A stretch of DNA of 64,000 nucleotides from Terriglobus roseus DSM 18391 (GTDB taxonomy: Bacteria > Acidobacteriota > Terriglobia > Terriglobales > Acidobacteriaceae). The notes beneath the pieces were generated by a model that saw only the letters and a program-made list of their open reading frames with translations, did no database searches and was not told where the DNA came from. Positions 26,573 through 35,010 of this stretch are shown piece after piece; position 1 is the first letter of the stretch, and each line of letters opens with the position of its first letter. The translations under genes and the position numbers were made by a program. The stretch lies in NCBI RefSeq assembly GCF_000265425.1, contig NC_018014.1, positions 4,154,001 to 4,218,000 on the forward strand, written 5' to 3'.

Positions 26573-27571
26573 CGACGCGAGATAGCCGGTGATTGCGACG
26601 ATGTCTACCGTGGTCAGTTTTTCGACCGGGGCCTTCATCTGCGCCGCGCCGGCGCCGTTCCTGTTGCCTCGCTGAAAGTCGATGAGCTGCCGGGTCATCT
26701 GACTCGGCGACCGGCCGGCGATGGGTGGGGCGATCGCTGTTCCCTTCAGGTTGGTCCCATGGCACTGGGTACAGGCTGGTCCTGCGCCGGGAGCCTTGGT
26801 GACGAGCTGCCTGCCGCGTGCGAGGCTGCCCTTTGGGACGTAAGCGATAAAGCCGGAATGCGGGTTGCGCAGTTCGGTCTGCTCGAAATCCTCTGAGATC
26901 TCGATGACACGGTTGCCGATGGGCTCGGTGGTCTTTGCGTCGGTCACGACCATCATCAGGTTTTCGACCTTCGTCAGCGGCACCCGGTCCGTCTCGATGA
27001 CGCGAATCCACTTCGTCAGCTTGAGCCCCGCAAAGTACGCAGCGGCGGACTTTGCTTCTTCCGGCGTGATGCTCTTGCTGAGACGGATCATCCACGTGAC
27101 GGAGGCAAGCCGCGGCTCAGAGCTTTTGCGTGCGCCGGTCTTGAAGTCCTCCATCTGTTGCAGGATGTAGCTCTCGCTCAACCCGGCGACACTTGCGTTC
27201 TCTGGCCTGCCGAGGCCGTTGGGAAGGTGGCAGTGACCGCAGGAAGGCACGTCCGGTCTGCGGCCGTCGGCCACCGAGGCCGGCATGGGGCCGTGCTCTT
27301 GCGGGAACCAGTCGGGCACGGTGAACAGGTCGGGAATCTGCCGGCTCGTGTACATCGCGCTGCTGCCGGGGACGTGCCTTTCCCTGGCCTCTGCAGGTTG
27401 GGAGGCAGGTGCTGCCGCGTTCCGTGGGACCGGTGGCAGCACCGGATAGGCCCAGACCGGCAGCGGATCGACAGGCGCGGTCGCCGTTTGCGCGAGGGCA
27501 CGCTGTCCGAGGGACGGCGGAGGCACCGTCGTTGCGAGGAGTAGAACGGCAGAGGCGAGGGTGCGTTTCAC
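26561..27571 (-). CDS. Secreted dihaem cytochrome c
   Basis: A 336-aa exported protein with two c-type haem sites, CGHCH (111-115) and CTQCH (267-271), each in a class I-like domain; the C-terminal one has the PIAGRSPSQMTRQLIDFQ and LTTVDIVAITGYLASLEP pattern of cytochrome c553/c4-type domains. The GTG at 27571 (VKRTLASAVLLLATT..ALAQ) yields a signal peptide and has GGAAG about 10 bases upstream; the frame is open 85 codons further but without homology. Likely a periplasmic electron carrier; no partner oxidase or dehydrogenase adjoins. Divergent from the RND efflux genes. Confidence 0.88.
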   Translation of the reverse strand: MKRTLASAVLLLATTVPPPSLGQRALAQTATAPVDPLPVWAYPVLPPVPRNAAAPASQPAEARERHVPGSSAMYTSRQIPDLFTVPDWFPQEHGPMPASVADGRRPDVPSCGHCHLPNGLGRPENASVAGLSESYILQQMEDFKTGARKSSEPRLASVTWMIRLSKSITPEEAKSAAAYFAGLKLTKWIRVIETDRVPLTKVENLMMVVTDAKTTEPIGNRVIEISEDFEQTELRNPHSGFIAYVPKGSLARGRQLVTKAPGAGPACTQCHGTNLKGTAIAPPIAGRSPSQMTRQLIDFQRGNRNGAGAAQMKAPVEKLTTVDIVAITGYLASLEP

Positions 27572-27609
27572 AGGGAGAATTCTTCCACAGGTGTCGTCTA
27601 AGCCGCCGC

Positions 27610-27650
27610 CGTATCGGGTTTCTGGCGAGACCTTCCTCTCGACCGATACG
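27610..27650. promoter_or_regulatory. Nested inverted repeat between cytochrome and RND genes
   Basis: CGTATCGG (27610-27617) pairs perfectly with CCGATACG (27643-27650); inside it CGAGA (27626-27630) pairs with TCTCG (27637-27641). It lies in the 201-base divergent gap. It could be an operator for either gene or a leader hairpin. No regulator gene (for example TetR) adjoins the pump. Confidence 0.35.
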
Positions 27651-27772
27651 TATTTTGTCGCATCCTTGAGCGACTCGCGCACATCTTGCATGTGCAGCTG
27701 AAAACAGGAATCATTCGAACCGGGCGCCACGCCAGTGCGCCCATTCCCCTCAGCACTGAACAGGAGTTGCAA

Positions 27773-28906
27773 GTGTTTCGACCGAATCAGTTTCCTCGTC
27801 TTGCCGCAGACGCGCGCGCAGAACATTCATGTGTCAATCGTGCACTGAGCGTCGCAGCAGGAGCCTTGCTGGTTCTTCTGGTGGCCGGGTGCAGCAAACC
27901 CGCGCCCGCCGCACCCGCAGCACCACAGGCGATGCCGGTGGCCACACAGCCGGTGGCCCTGGGGGATGTGCCGCAGCGTGACAGCTACGTTGCCACCATC
28001 AAGAGCCGCCGCACCACGACGCTGCAGCCGCAGGTGGATGGCCGCATCACGCGCATCCTGGTTCATAGCGGCCAGATGGTGAAGGCAGGCGACCTGCTGA
28101 TGCAGATCGATCCTCTGAAGCAGCAGGCCGCCGTGCAGCAGGGACTCGCGACCGAGTTCCAGCAGAAGGCGCAGCTCCAGTACAACCAGGCCGATCTGCA
28201 GCGCCAGAAGGCGCTGTTCGAGGCAGGCGTCATCTCGAAGCAGGCATACGACCAGTCCACGCAGGGCTTTGGAACATCTACGGGCGCGTACAACGCAGCC
28301 GTCGCGTCCACTTCCACGCAGCGTGAGGTTTTGGCGTACTACCAGATCCGTGCGCCGTTCGCAGGTATCGTCGGCGATGTGCCGGTACACCAGGGCGATT
28401 ACGTCTCGCCGACCACGGTGCTGACCACCGTCGATGAGGACCGCGATCTGGAGGCGTACATTTACGTTCCCACGGAGCGCTCGTCCATCGTGCACAGCGG
28501 CTTGCCGGTCGAACTGCTGGACACCGCCGGCAAGACGCTGACGAAGACCGCGTTGAACTTCGTTTCGCCGCAGGTCGACAACGGCACCCAAAGCATTCTG
28601 GCGAAGGCTCCAGTATCGGCATCGGGCAATCTGCGCAACCAGCAGATCGTGAGTGCGCGTATTACGTGGGATACGAAGCCCGGCGCGACGGTGCCGATCC
28701 TTGCGGTGACCCGCATCGGCGGCGCGGCATTCGTCTACCTTGCGACGGCACGCGGTGCGGGTTTTGCCGCGCACCTTACACCGGTCACCCTTGGCGATCC
28801 CATCGGCAACAGCTATCCCGTTGTCACCGGCCTTAAGCCGGGTGATCGCGTTATCGTATCCGGCCTGCAGATGTTGCAGGAGGGCGCACCTGTTCGGCCG
28901 TTGTAA
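27773..28906 (+). CDS. RND efflux periplasmic adaptor lipoprotein
   Basis: A 377-aa membrane-fusion protein of the AcrA/MexA type linking an RND pump to an outer-membrane channel. Start GTG 27773, because AGGAG (27762-27766) sits six bases before it. Lipobox LVAGC with the lipidated cysteine at about residue 40, unusually far in (a long polar n-region). Biotinyl-lipoyl half-motifs (LQPQVDGRITRILVHSGQMVKAGDLLMQID ... YYQIRAPFAGIVGDVPVHQGDYV), the alpha-hairpin between them (FQQKAQLQYNQADLQRQKALFEAGVISKQAYDQ), then the beta-barrel and membrane-proximal domains. Operon partner is the RND pump 118 bases downstream. Confidence 0.93.
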   Translation: MFRPNQFPRLAADARAEHSCVNRALSVAAGALLVLLVAGCSKPAPAAPAAPQAMPVATQPVALGDVPQRDSYVATIKSRRTTTLQPQVDGRITRILVHSGQMVKAGDLLMQIDPLKQQAAVQQGLATEFQQKAQLQYNQADLQRQKALFEAGVISKQAYDQSTQGFGTSTGAYNAAVASTSTQREVLAYYQIRAPFAGIVGDVPVHQGDYVSPTTVLTTVDEDRDLEAYIYVPTERSSIVHSGLPVELLDTAGKTLTKTALNFVSPQVDNGTQSILAKAPVSASGNLRNQQIVSARITWDTKPGATVPILAVTRIGGAAFVYLATARGAGFAAHLTPVTLGDPIGNSYPVVTGLKPGDRVIVSGLQMLQEGAPVRPL

Positions 28907-29024
28907 GGCCCTGTAACTTTCATAGATTCAAGGGCGCTGTGTTGCTTTGGGCATGGCGCGCCTTTGCTCTTGAATCGCCGCGTGCCCTGGTGGTGCGCGG
29001 CGCAAGCTCCACAGGAAAGAAACC

Positions 29025-32000
29025 ATGGTTGAGTTTTTCATCCGCCGGCCCATCTTTGCGACCGTGTGCGCCCTGCTGATCGTGCTGGCGGGCGCCGTGT
29101 CCATCCCGACGATCCCTATTTCGTTGTATCCGCAGTTAGCACCGCCGCAGGTGATCGTTGCCTGCAACTATGTCGGCGCAAACTCGCAGACGGTGGAGTC
29201 GGCCGTGACCTTCCCGCTGGAGACAGCGATCAACGGCGTCGAAGGCATGCGGTACATGAGTTCGACGAGCTCGAACGACGGTACGTCGTCGATCACCGTC
29301 ACCTTCCAGACGGGCTATGATCTTGCCATCGCTGCGGTCGACGTGCAGAACCGTGTTGCCACTGCTTCGGGCCGTCTGCCCGCTGTCGTCAATGCAACGG
29401 GTATCAGCATCACGAAGGCGAACAGCAACTTCGTCTTTGCTGCCGGCTTCCTCTCGCCCGACAAGAGCCTTTCGCAGGGCTTCATCTCGAACTACATCGA
29501 TGTCTACGTGAAGGACGCGCTGAAGCGTGTTCCCGGCGTGGGCGACGTGGTCATCTTCGGCGAGCGCAAGTACGCCATGCGCATCTGGCTTGATCCGGCC
29601 CGCCTTGCGGCGCGCCAGTTGACTGCTTTGGATGTCACGAGTGCGTTGGCGGAACAGAACGTCGAAGTGGCCGCGGGTCAGCTTGGCCAGCCGCCGAATG
29701 ATCCGAAGCAGCAGTACTCCATGGCTGTTCGCGTCGTTGGCCGACTTTCAGAGCCGGCAGAGTTCAACAACATCATCCTGAAGAACGGCACCGGGTTGAA
29801 CGGGCTGGTGATGTTGAAGGACGTGGGCCATGCCGAACTGGGCGCCGAAAATTACAACACCGATCTACAGTTCAACTACGGGAACATTGGCGGCGCAGCC
29901 GTCGGTGTGGGTGTCCAGCAGCTCTCGAACGCGAACGCGCTGGACGTGGACAAGAAGTGCCGCGCAGTACTTGCGGAACTGCAAAAGAGCTTCCCGCCGG
30001 GCATGACGGGCATCATCGCCGTTGATACCACGACGGTCATCGGCGACAGTATCAAGGAAGTTGAGACGACGATCTTCGAAGCGATCGTGATCGTTATCGC
30101 CGTCATCTTCCTCTTCCTGCAAGACTGGCGCTCGACAATTATTCCTGCGGTGACGATTCCCGTATCGCTGATCGGAACCTTTGCGTTCATCAAGGTCTTC
30201 GGCTTCTCGATCAACTCGCTTACATTGTTCGGCATCACGCTGGCCACCGGCCTTGTGGTGGATGACGCCATCGTCGTCATCGAGAACGTGCAGCGACATT
30301 TGGAAGAGGGTATCGAGAGTTCGATGGAGGCGACGAGCGTCGCCATGGCAGAAGTTACGTCTGCCGTCATCGCGACATCGCTCGTGCTCATCAGCGTGTT
30401 CGTTCCGGTCAGCTTCTTCCCCGGCACAACGGGCATCCTGTACAAGCAGTTCTCGCTGACGATTGCGTTCTCGATCGCCATCTCCGCCTTCAACGCGCTG
30501 ACACTTTCGCCCGCACTGGCAGCTATCCTTCTGCACCGCGACAAGCAGTTGCTGCCGAAGTTCTTCGGCCCGGTCGGACGCTTCTTTGAGAAGCCTGTGG
30601 GTTGGTTTGAGTATGGCTTGAAGAAGCTGATCTCTGCGTACGCGACGGCCGTCACCGCTGTGGTTCGTTGGCGCTATGCGATGCTCGTGCTCTTCGTTGT
30701 GGCTCTCGGCGCAACGGCGTACACGTACACCGCGGTACCGACTGCCTTCCTGCCGCAGGAAGACCAGGGCTACGCGCTGGTCATCGTGCAGACGCCTCCC
30801 GGCGCATCGCTTGCCTACACGCAGGAGTTTGCTGCACGCGGCACGGCGCTGATCCGCCAAAGTGAAGACGTGGCGGCGACCTTCTCCGTCATGGGCTTCT
30901 CGCTCTCGGGTGGATCGTCCCCCAATTCCGGCATCATCTTCGTGCCGTTGAAGCCCGTGGATGAGCGCACCAAGTTGGGCCCCGGTCATGATGCGCATAC
31001 CTTCGTGACCACGGTTGGCCCCAAGCTCTTCGGTGTTCCGGGTGGCATCCTCTTTATGGCAGAACCACCAGCCGTTGCCGGCATCGGTACCGTCGGCGGC
31101 TTTCAGTTCATGCTGCAGGACAGCGGCCGTAATAGCTTCGGCGATATCGATAAGGTTGCTCACGCACTGGCAGCTGAGGGCTACAACCCGCAGTCTGGTC
31201 TGACTGCGCTGAACACCACCTTCACCGCAAACGATCCCCAGGTCTTTGTCACGATCGATCGTGAGAAGGCCAAGGCGATCGGTGTGCCGATGTCGCAGAT
31301 CACGTCCTCTCTGAACACCTACATGGGTTCGAGCTATGTGAACGACTTCAACTTCAACAACCGCTCGTACCGCGTGTACATCCAGGCGGATCAGCAGTTC
31401 CGCCGCAACACGCAGGACCTGCGCCAGTTCTATGTGCGCGCCGATACGGGCAACATGGTGCCGCTGGATAACCTGGTGCGCATCGTGGAGACGAGCGGAC
31501 CGCAGGTGGTGAGCCACTACAACATCTTCCGTTCGGCAGAAATCGATGGCTCGCAGGCCGCCGGGCTTTCGTCAGGCCAGGGACTTGCCGCGATGGAGCG
31601 TGCCTTCAACAAACACAAGCTGCAGGGCATGACCTTCCAATGGAGCGGTCTTGCCCTGGAAGAAGTCGAGGCAGGCGGCAAGTCTCTCATCATCTTCGCG
31701 CTTGGTTTGCTGGTGGTGTATCTCACACTGTCGGCACAGTATGAGAGCTTCGCGCTGCCCTTCATCATCCTGCTCGCAGTGCCAATGGCCGTGCTGGGAG
31801 CACTGGCACTGGTCGCTGCGCGTGGCCTGGTGGATGACGTGTATGTGCAGATCGGTCTCGTCATGCTGATTGGACTTTCCGCGAAGAACTCGATCCTGAT
31901 CGTGGAGTTCGCAGAAGAGATCCGGCACAAGGGCAAGAGCATCATCGACTCCGCGATCGAGGCTGCAGAGCTTCGTCTGCGGCCGATCCTGATGACCAGC

Positions 32001-32249
32001 GTCGCCTTCATCCTGGGCGTGTTGCCGCTCTACTTCGCAACGGGTGCAGGCTCGCTAGGACGTCACTCGGTCGGCACGGCCATCGTGGGCGGCATGGTGC
32101 TGTCCACGATCCTCAACCTGTTCTTCATCCCGGTGCTGTACGTGCTGCTGCAGACGCTGCTCGCCCGGTTCAACAAGAAGGACAACAACGTGACGCCACC
32201 GCCGCACATGGCGCCGGATCACCTGCTACCGCCACCGCACGAGGCGTAA
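29025..32249 (+). CDS. RND (HAE1-type) multidrug efflux pump
   Basis: A 1074-aa AcrB-like inner-membrane proton antiporter. AGGAAAG precedes the ATG. N-terminal MVEFFIRRPIFATVCALLIVLAGAVSIPTIPISLYP is diagnostic. Proton-relay residues are present: the two aspartates in TLATGLVVDDAIVVIENVQRH (TM4) and the lysine in LSAKNSILIVEFAEEI (TM10). Two large periplasmic loops and twelve predicted helices fit the family length. The third component (TolC/OprM-like) is not encoded here, so an outer-membrane channel must come from elsewhere. Substrate unknown. Confidence 0.96.
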   Translation: MVEFFIRRPIFATVCALLIVLAGAVSIPTIPISLYPQLAPPQVIVACNYVGANSQTVESAVTFPLETAINGVEGMRYMSSTSSNDGTSSITVTFQTGYDLAIAAVDVQNRVATASGRLPAVVNATGISITKANSNFVFAAGFLSPDKSLSQGFISNYIDVYVKDALKRVPGVGDVVIFGERKYAMRIWLDPARLAARQLTALDVTSALAEQNVEVAAGQLGQPPNDPKQQYSMAVRVVGRLSEPAEFNNIILKNGTGLNGLVMLKDVGHAELGAENYNTDLQFNYGNIGGAAVGVGVQQLSNANALDVDKKCRAVLAELQKSFPPGMTGIIAVDTTTVIGDSIKEVETTIFEAIVIVIAVIFLFLQDWRSTIIPAVTIPVSLIGTFAFIKVFGFSINSLTLFGITLATGLVVDDAIVVIENVQRHLEEGIESSMEATSVAMAEVTSAVIATSLVLISVFVPVSFFPGTTGILYKQFSLTIAFSIAISAFNALTLSPALAAILLHRDKQLLPKFFGPVGRFFEKPVGWFEYGLKKLISAYATAVTAVVRWRYAMLVLFVVALGATAYTYTAVPTAFLPQEDQGYALVIVQTPPGASLAYTQEFAARGTALIRQSEDVAATFSVMGFSLSGGSSPNSGIIFVPLKPVDERTKLGPGHDAHTFVTTVGPKLFGVPGGILFMAEPPAVAGIGTVGGFQFMLQDSGRNSFGDIDKVAHALAAEGYNPQSGLTALNTTFTANDPQVFVTIDREKAKAIGVPMSQITSSLNTYMGSSYVNDFNFNNRSYRVYIQADQQFRRNTQDLRQFYVRADTGNMVPLDNLVRIVETSGPQVVSHYNIFRSAEIDGSQAAGLSSGQGLAAMERAFNKHKLQGMTFQWSGLALEEVEAGGKSLIIFALGLLVVYLTLSAQYESFALPFIILLAVPMAVLGALALVAARGLVDDVYVQIGLVMLIGLSAKNSILIVEFAEEIRHKGKSIIDSAIEAAELRLRPILMTSVAFILGVLPLYFATGAGSLGRHSVGTAIVGGMVLSTILNLFFIPVLYVLLQTLLARFNKKDNNVTPPPHMAPDHLLPPPHEA

Positions 32250-32264
32250 TGCTTCGTGCGACGG

Positions 32265-32300
32265 CAACAAGAGGGCAGCGCTTCGGCGCTGCCCTTGTTG
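32265..32300 (+). terminator. Terminator behind the RND pump
   Basis: GGGCAGCGC (32273-32281) pairs with GCGCTGCCC (32286-32294) around a stable TTCG tetraloop. CAACAA (32265-32270) and TTGTTG (32295-32300) extend the stem across a two-base bulge. A U-rich tail follows. Confidence 0.8.
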
Positions 32301-32372
32301 TTCTGGTCGAGACCAGGTCATCGAGTGCGAAGCGAGAATTCTTGCGTTGCACCCATCGCACGCCGCAGACTG

Positions 32373-32672
32373 ATGCACATGCCTATCGCCACGCTGACCA
32401 TCGAACTCGCCATCGAACATGCGCAGTCATTGAAGGATCGCCGCCAGGTCGTGCGTTCGTTGAAGGACAAGCTGCGGCAGGGCTTCAACATCTCCGTCGC
32501 GGAGCTGGATGATGTTGCGCTGTGGAATCGCGCGACGCTCGGCATTGCTGCGATCCACAGTTCACGCGACTACCTCGATGGGCAGTTACACGAGGTGGAG
32601 GACGCGGTGAACCGGCTAGCCGTGGGTCTGGGTGCGAGCATCCTCGACGCGCAGATCGAGATCATCGACTAA
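32373..32672 (+). CDS. YlxP-like DUF503 protein
   Basis: A 99-aa protein of the DUF503/YlxP family: ATLTIELAIEHAQSLKDRRQVVRSLKDKLRQGFNISVAELDDVALWNRATLGIAAIHSSRDYLDGQLHEVEDAVNRL. The SLKdkRqvvrsLkdkLr and fNvsvaEldd..lwq.a.lgia patterns are diagnostic. In many bacteria this small protein sits between infB and rbfA and is thought to aid ribosome biogenesis. Here it lies about 2 kb before rbfA with an ECF cassette between, and far from infB. Start at ATG 32373 or 32379; no clear Shine-Dalgarno. Confidence 0.88.
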   Translation: MHMPIATLTIELAIEHAQSLKDRRQVVRSLKDKLRQGFNISVAELDDVALWNRATLGIAAIHSSRDYLDGQLHEVEDAVNRLAVGLGASILDAQIEIID

Positions 32673-32705
32673 CAAAAAAAAGGACCGGGCGATGAGCCCC
32701 GGTCC
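32673..32705 (-). terminator. Minus-strand terminator of the ECF sigma cassette
   Basis: GGACCGGG (32682-32689) pairs with CCCGGTCC (32698-32705). Read on the minus strand the hairpin is followed by a run of eight U residues (A-run at 32674-32681 on the plus strand). It ends the cassette at 34485-32722. Confidence 0.85.
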
Positions 32706-32721
32706 GAATCTCAAGCTCCTG

Positions 32722-33474
32722 TTAACGCCGCGGAGGCGATGGCGGCTCGGGCGGTGCGGGAGACGCCGGAGGGCTGTTTGGCGAAGTAGAAGACGAGTTC
32801 GACGAATACGAGCGTGAGCCGGAGTGCGAAGCCGAGTGGGAGAGACCGTTCGCCATGCCGTTGATCGATCCGCTCATACCCATCATGGAACCCATAGCGC
32901 CGTTCACGTCTTCCATCTTGAAGTGTCCGCGCAGGTGAACGATGTTCACCTCTTTCGGCTCAACGTTGAGGATGACCATGTCATGGATCAGGCCGTCGCC
33001 GTCCGTACGGACGACGATCTCGTTGGATTCGCCTTCGCTTTCATTGCGCACCAGGTGCGACCATCCATTGCTATCGAGCCTGCGACGCAGCGTATCGAGA
33101 TCAGCCTTGGAGTACATGCCTTTGCTGGCGTACTCGTAGTTGCGCACGACGATGAAGTCCATCTTGTCCGACAGGCCGGCGTAGCGACCGCCCTTGCGGC
33201 CCCCGGCCAGCGCCATCATGTTCTTGTCCAGGTTGACCTCGTTCCGCTCCTTGGCATTGGCGCCAAGCTTGTCAAGGCCGTCCATCAGTTCGTCCTTTGC
33301 CTGCACGTCGTCGTCCACGGCGGAGGTCATCGATCCGTTCGCGGCGACTTCATAGCGGTAGCCCGCTGCGCCGGACCCAATCAACATGATCTGCTGCGCG
33401 TTCGCACCAACCGCAGTGAAGCAGAGCGCAAGCGATGCCGCCAGGACCATCCTGTTACTGATTGCTGTATTCAT
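32722..33474 (-). CDS. Secreted protein, last gene of the ECF cassette, unknown
   Basis: A 250-aa exported protein. Start at ATG 33474, with AAGGTGG ending five bases upstream; the open frame begins three codons earlier at a GTG. Signal peptide MNTAISNRMVLAASLALCFTAVGANAQ. The middle part (about 50-175) is mixed alpha/beta: DELMDGLDKLGANAKERNEVNLDKNMMALAG, MDFIVVRNYEYASKGMYSKADLDTLRRRL, EIVVRTDGDGLIHDMVILNVEPKEVNIVHLRGHFKM. This part resembles DUF4252-type secreted proteins, not confidently. The tail is Ser/Gly then Pro-rich (SPPASPAPPEPPSPPRR). Twenty bases behind the TM gene; a target or partner of the sigma system by position. Confidence 0.75.
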   Translation of the reverse strand: MNTAISNRMVLAASLALCFTAVGANAQQIMLIGSGAAGYRYEVAANGSMTSAVDDDVQAKDELMDGLDKLGANAKERNEVNLDKNMMALAGGRKGGRYAGLSDKMDFIVVRNYEYASKGMYSKADLDTLRRRLDSNGWSHLVRNESEGESNEIVVRTDGDGLIHDMVILNVEPKEVNIVHLRGHFKMEDVNGAMGSMMGMSGSINGMANGLSHSASHSGSRSYSSNSSSTSPNSPPASPAPPEPPSPPRR

Positions 33475-33494
33475 CCTGCCCACCTTCGCTTTCC

Positions 33495-33932
33495 CTATTT
33501 CCCGAACTCATAAACCATCTGCGTGTAGCGTCCGGCGTGACTGCGTTCCAGACTCACGTTCACCTCGTCCAGAGCATGGCTGGTCAACTGCATGGCCAGA
33601 TCCATCTGCTGCTGTACGTTGGCCGCTTCCCGTTCGGTCCGCTGGTGCCGCAGATAGGCGATGTCGCCGCCCATCGCAAGTAGCAGCATGGCAGCGATGG
33701 CCGGCCACCAGCCGGCATTCCGATGCATACCACCAAAGCCAGCACTGAAGGACTTTGCCGGAGCCGGCCGGGAGCCGCGTCCCGCCTCCCGCTGATTGAC
33801 ACGACCCATGACGCGATCGGTGAATCCGTCCGGCGCAGGCACATGCTTCAGCGCCTGCCGCAGTTCGCTTTCGACAACGCTCTCATCCAGATCGTCTTGT
33901 CCTGTCCTTACTGAACCTTCATCCACGGACAT
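33495..33932 (-). CDS. Membrane anti-sigma-like protein
   Basis: A 145-aa protein overlapping the ECF sigma stop by 14 bases, which implies translational coupling, as is usual for sigma/anti-sigma pairs. The N-terminal cytosolic part (about 1-70) has the acidic helical DESVVESELRQALKHVPAPDGFTDRVMGRV pattern seen in short regulators of ECF factors. One transmembrane helix follows (about 75-92, WWPAIAAMLLLAMGGDIAYL), then a periplasmic helical tail of about 50 residues. It lacks the zinc HxxxCxxC signature, so it would be a non-ZAS anti-sigma. Role inferred from context. Confidence 0.7.
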   Translation of the reverse strand: MSVDEGSVRTGQDDLDESVVESELRQALKHVPAPDGFTDRVMGRVNQREAGRGSRPAPAKSFSAGFGGMHRNAGWWPAIAAMLLLAMGGDIAYLRHQRTEREAANVQQQMDLAMQLTSHALDEVNVSLERSHAGRYTQMVYEFGK

Positions 33933-34485
33933 ACTCCTTCAAAACCACAGATCCCTTGCGGCGCAGCAGTTGCAATCCTCGCTGCAGGTGACTCTTCACA
34001 GTTGCCACCGGCTCGCCGGTGGTCTGTGCAATCTCATCGGGCGACAGGTCTTCGCCGTAGCGCAGCACCAGCACCGTCCTCTGCGACTCTGGCAGCGAGA
34101 GCAGCATGCGCTCCATGGCGACGTTCATCGCACGTGCGCCATCCTTGCCTGCGCCAGTCGCTGAGCGCTCATACTGCTCATCCCACTCTTCCGACGCGCC
34201 CTCCGGCCGAACCCTGCGACGCCGTATTGCGTCCGTAGCCCGGTGCGTCGCGACCCGGCGCAGCCAGTGCCGCACGTGGTCGGTGCTTTCCAGCCGCGGC
34301 AGCCAGCTGTGCAGTTCCAGGAAGACGTCCTGTGCGACTTCTTCCGCCAATCCGCGATCGCCGAGCAGACGCAGCGCTACCGAGAACACCATAGAACTGT
34401 GTCCGTCTACGATCGCGCGGAACTCGTCGTCTGTCGCTGTCAAACCTTCGTCCTGTTCCCTTTCGGGCCATACAAGCTTGCTCAC
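33919..34485 (-). CDS. ECF (RpoE-like) RNA polymerase sigma factor
   Basis: A 188-aa extracytoplasmic-function sigma factor. Region 2: FRAIVDGHSSMVFSVALRLLGDRGLAEEVAQDVFLELHSWLPRLE, with the core-binding and -10-recognising helices, followed by HWLRRVATHRATDAIRRRR. A short linker precedes region 4: LLSLPESQRTVLVLRYGEDLSPDEIAQTTGEPVATVKSHLQRGLQLLRR. First gene of a three-gene cassette with the TM protein and the secreted protein. It is divergent from rbfA across a 123-base gap. No consensus ECF -35 (GGAAC type) was seen upstream, so autoregulation is not supported by sequence. Confidence 0.93.
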   Translation of the reverse strand: MSKLVWPEREQDEGLTATDDEFRAIVDGHSSMVFSVALRLLGDRGLAEEVAQDVFLELHSWLPRLESTDHVRHWLRRVATHRATDAIRRRRVRPEGASEEWDEQYERSATGAGKDGARAMNVAMERMLLSLPESQRTVLVLRYGEDLSPDEIAQTTGEPVATVKSHLQRGLQLLRRKGSVVLKEYVRG

Positions 34486-34608
34486 TTGCCTATACGCCCT
34501 TTTCCCTAGTGCAGAACGCAGAATCTTTGCTAAATTGCACCTGCAGCCGGGTTTGGGATGAACCGGGTCCCTTTTGTTATTCTGAAGTGTCTATAGCAGG
34601 AGCCCGCC

Positions 34609-35010
34609 ATGCCAGAACACCGCGCCAGAGAACATCACCGCAATCGCGTACAGGACACCCTGCGCGAAGAGATCAGCGTCATCATCGACGGCGAGCTCTC
34701 GGATCCCCGCATCGGATCGGCGACCTGCACCGAAGTTACGCTGGAACCCGGTGGCAAGAGCGGCCATGCCTACATCCAGGTGGTCGGTGATGAAGCCGAG
34801 GAACAGAGCACGCTGGAAGGCCTGGTGGCTGCACGCGGCTACATCCGTTCGCAGCTGCTGATGCGCCTGGGCGTCCGGCACCTGCCGGAGATTTCGTTCC
34901 ACATCGACAGCTCGGAAAAGATCAATGCGCGTATGGACACCCTGTTGACTCGTATGAAGAAGCGCTCCGCCCGCCGTGCCAATTCCCAATCGGGGGCTGC
35001 ACGGACCTAA
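34609..35010 (+). CDS. rbfA: Ribosome-binding factor A
   Basis: A 133-aa KH-fold factor for 30S maturation that binds near helix 1 of 16S rRNA. Motifs: RNRVQDTLREEISVIIDGELSDPRIGSATCTEVTLEPGG, then the alpha-helix ARGYIRSQLLMRLGVRHLPEISFHIDSSEKINARMDTLL, with the conserved R-P-L-F equivalent region. AGGAG lies seven bases before the ATG. The stop overlaps the next ATG (TAATG), coupling it to the DHH phosphoesterase. Confidence 0.95.
   Translation: MPEHRAREHHRNRVQDTLREEISVIIDGELSDPRIGSATCTEVTLEPGGKSGHAYIQVVGDEAEEQSTLEGLVAARGYIRSQLLMRLGVRHLPEISFHIDSSEKINARMDTLLTRMKKRSARRANSQSGAART

Noticed and set aside
29865-31517. 550-codon antisense frame inside the RND pump
   Set aside because: Composition is Arg/Asp/His-rich with no fold-like pattern; the RND frame is unambiguous.
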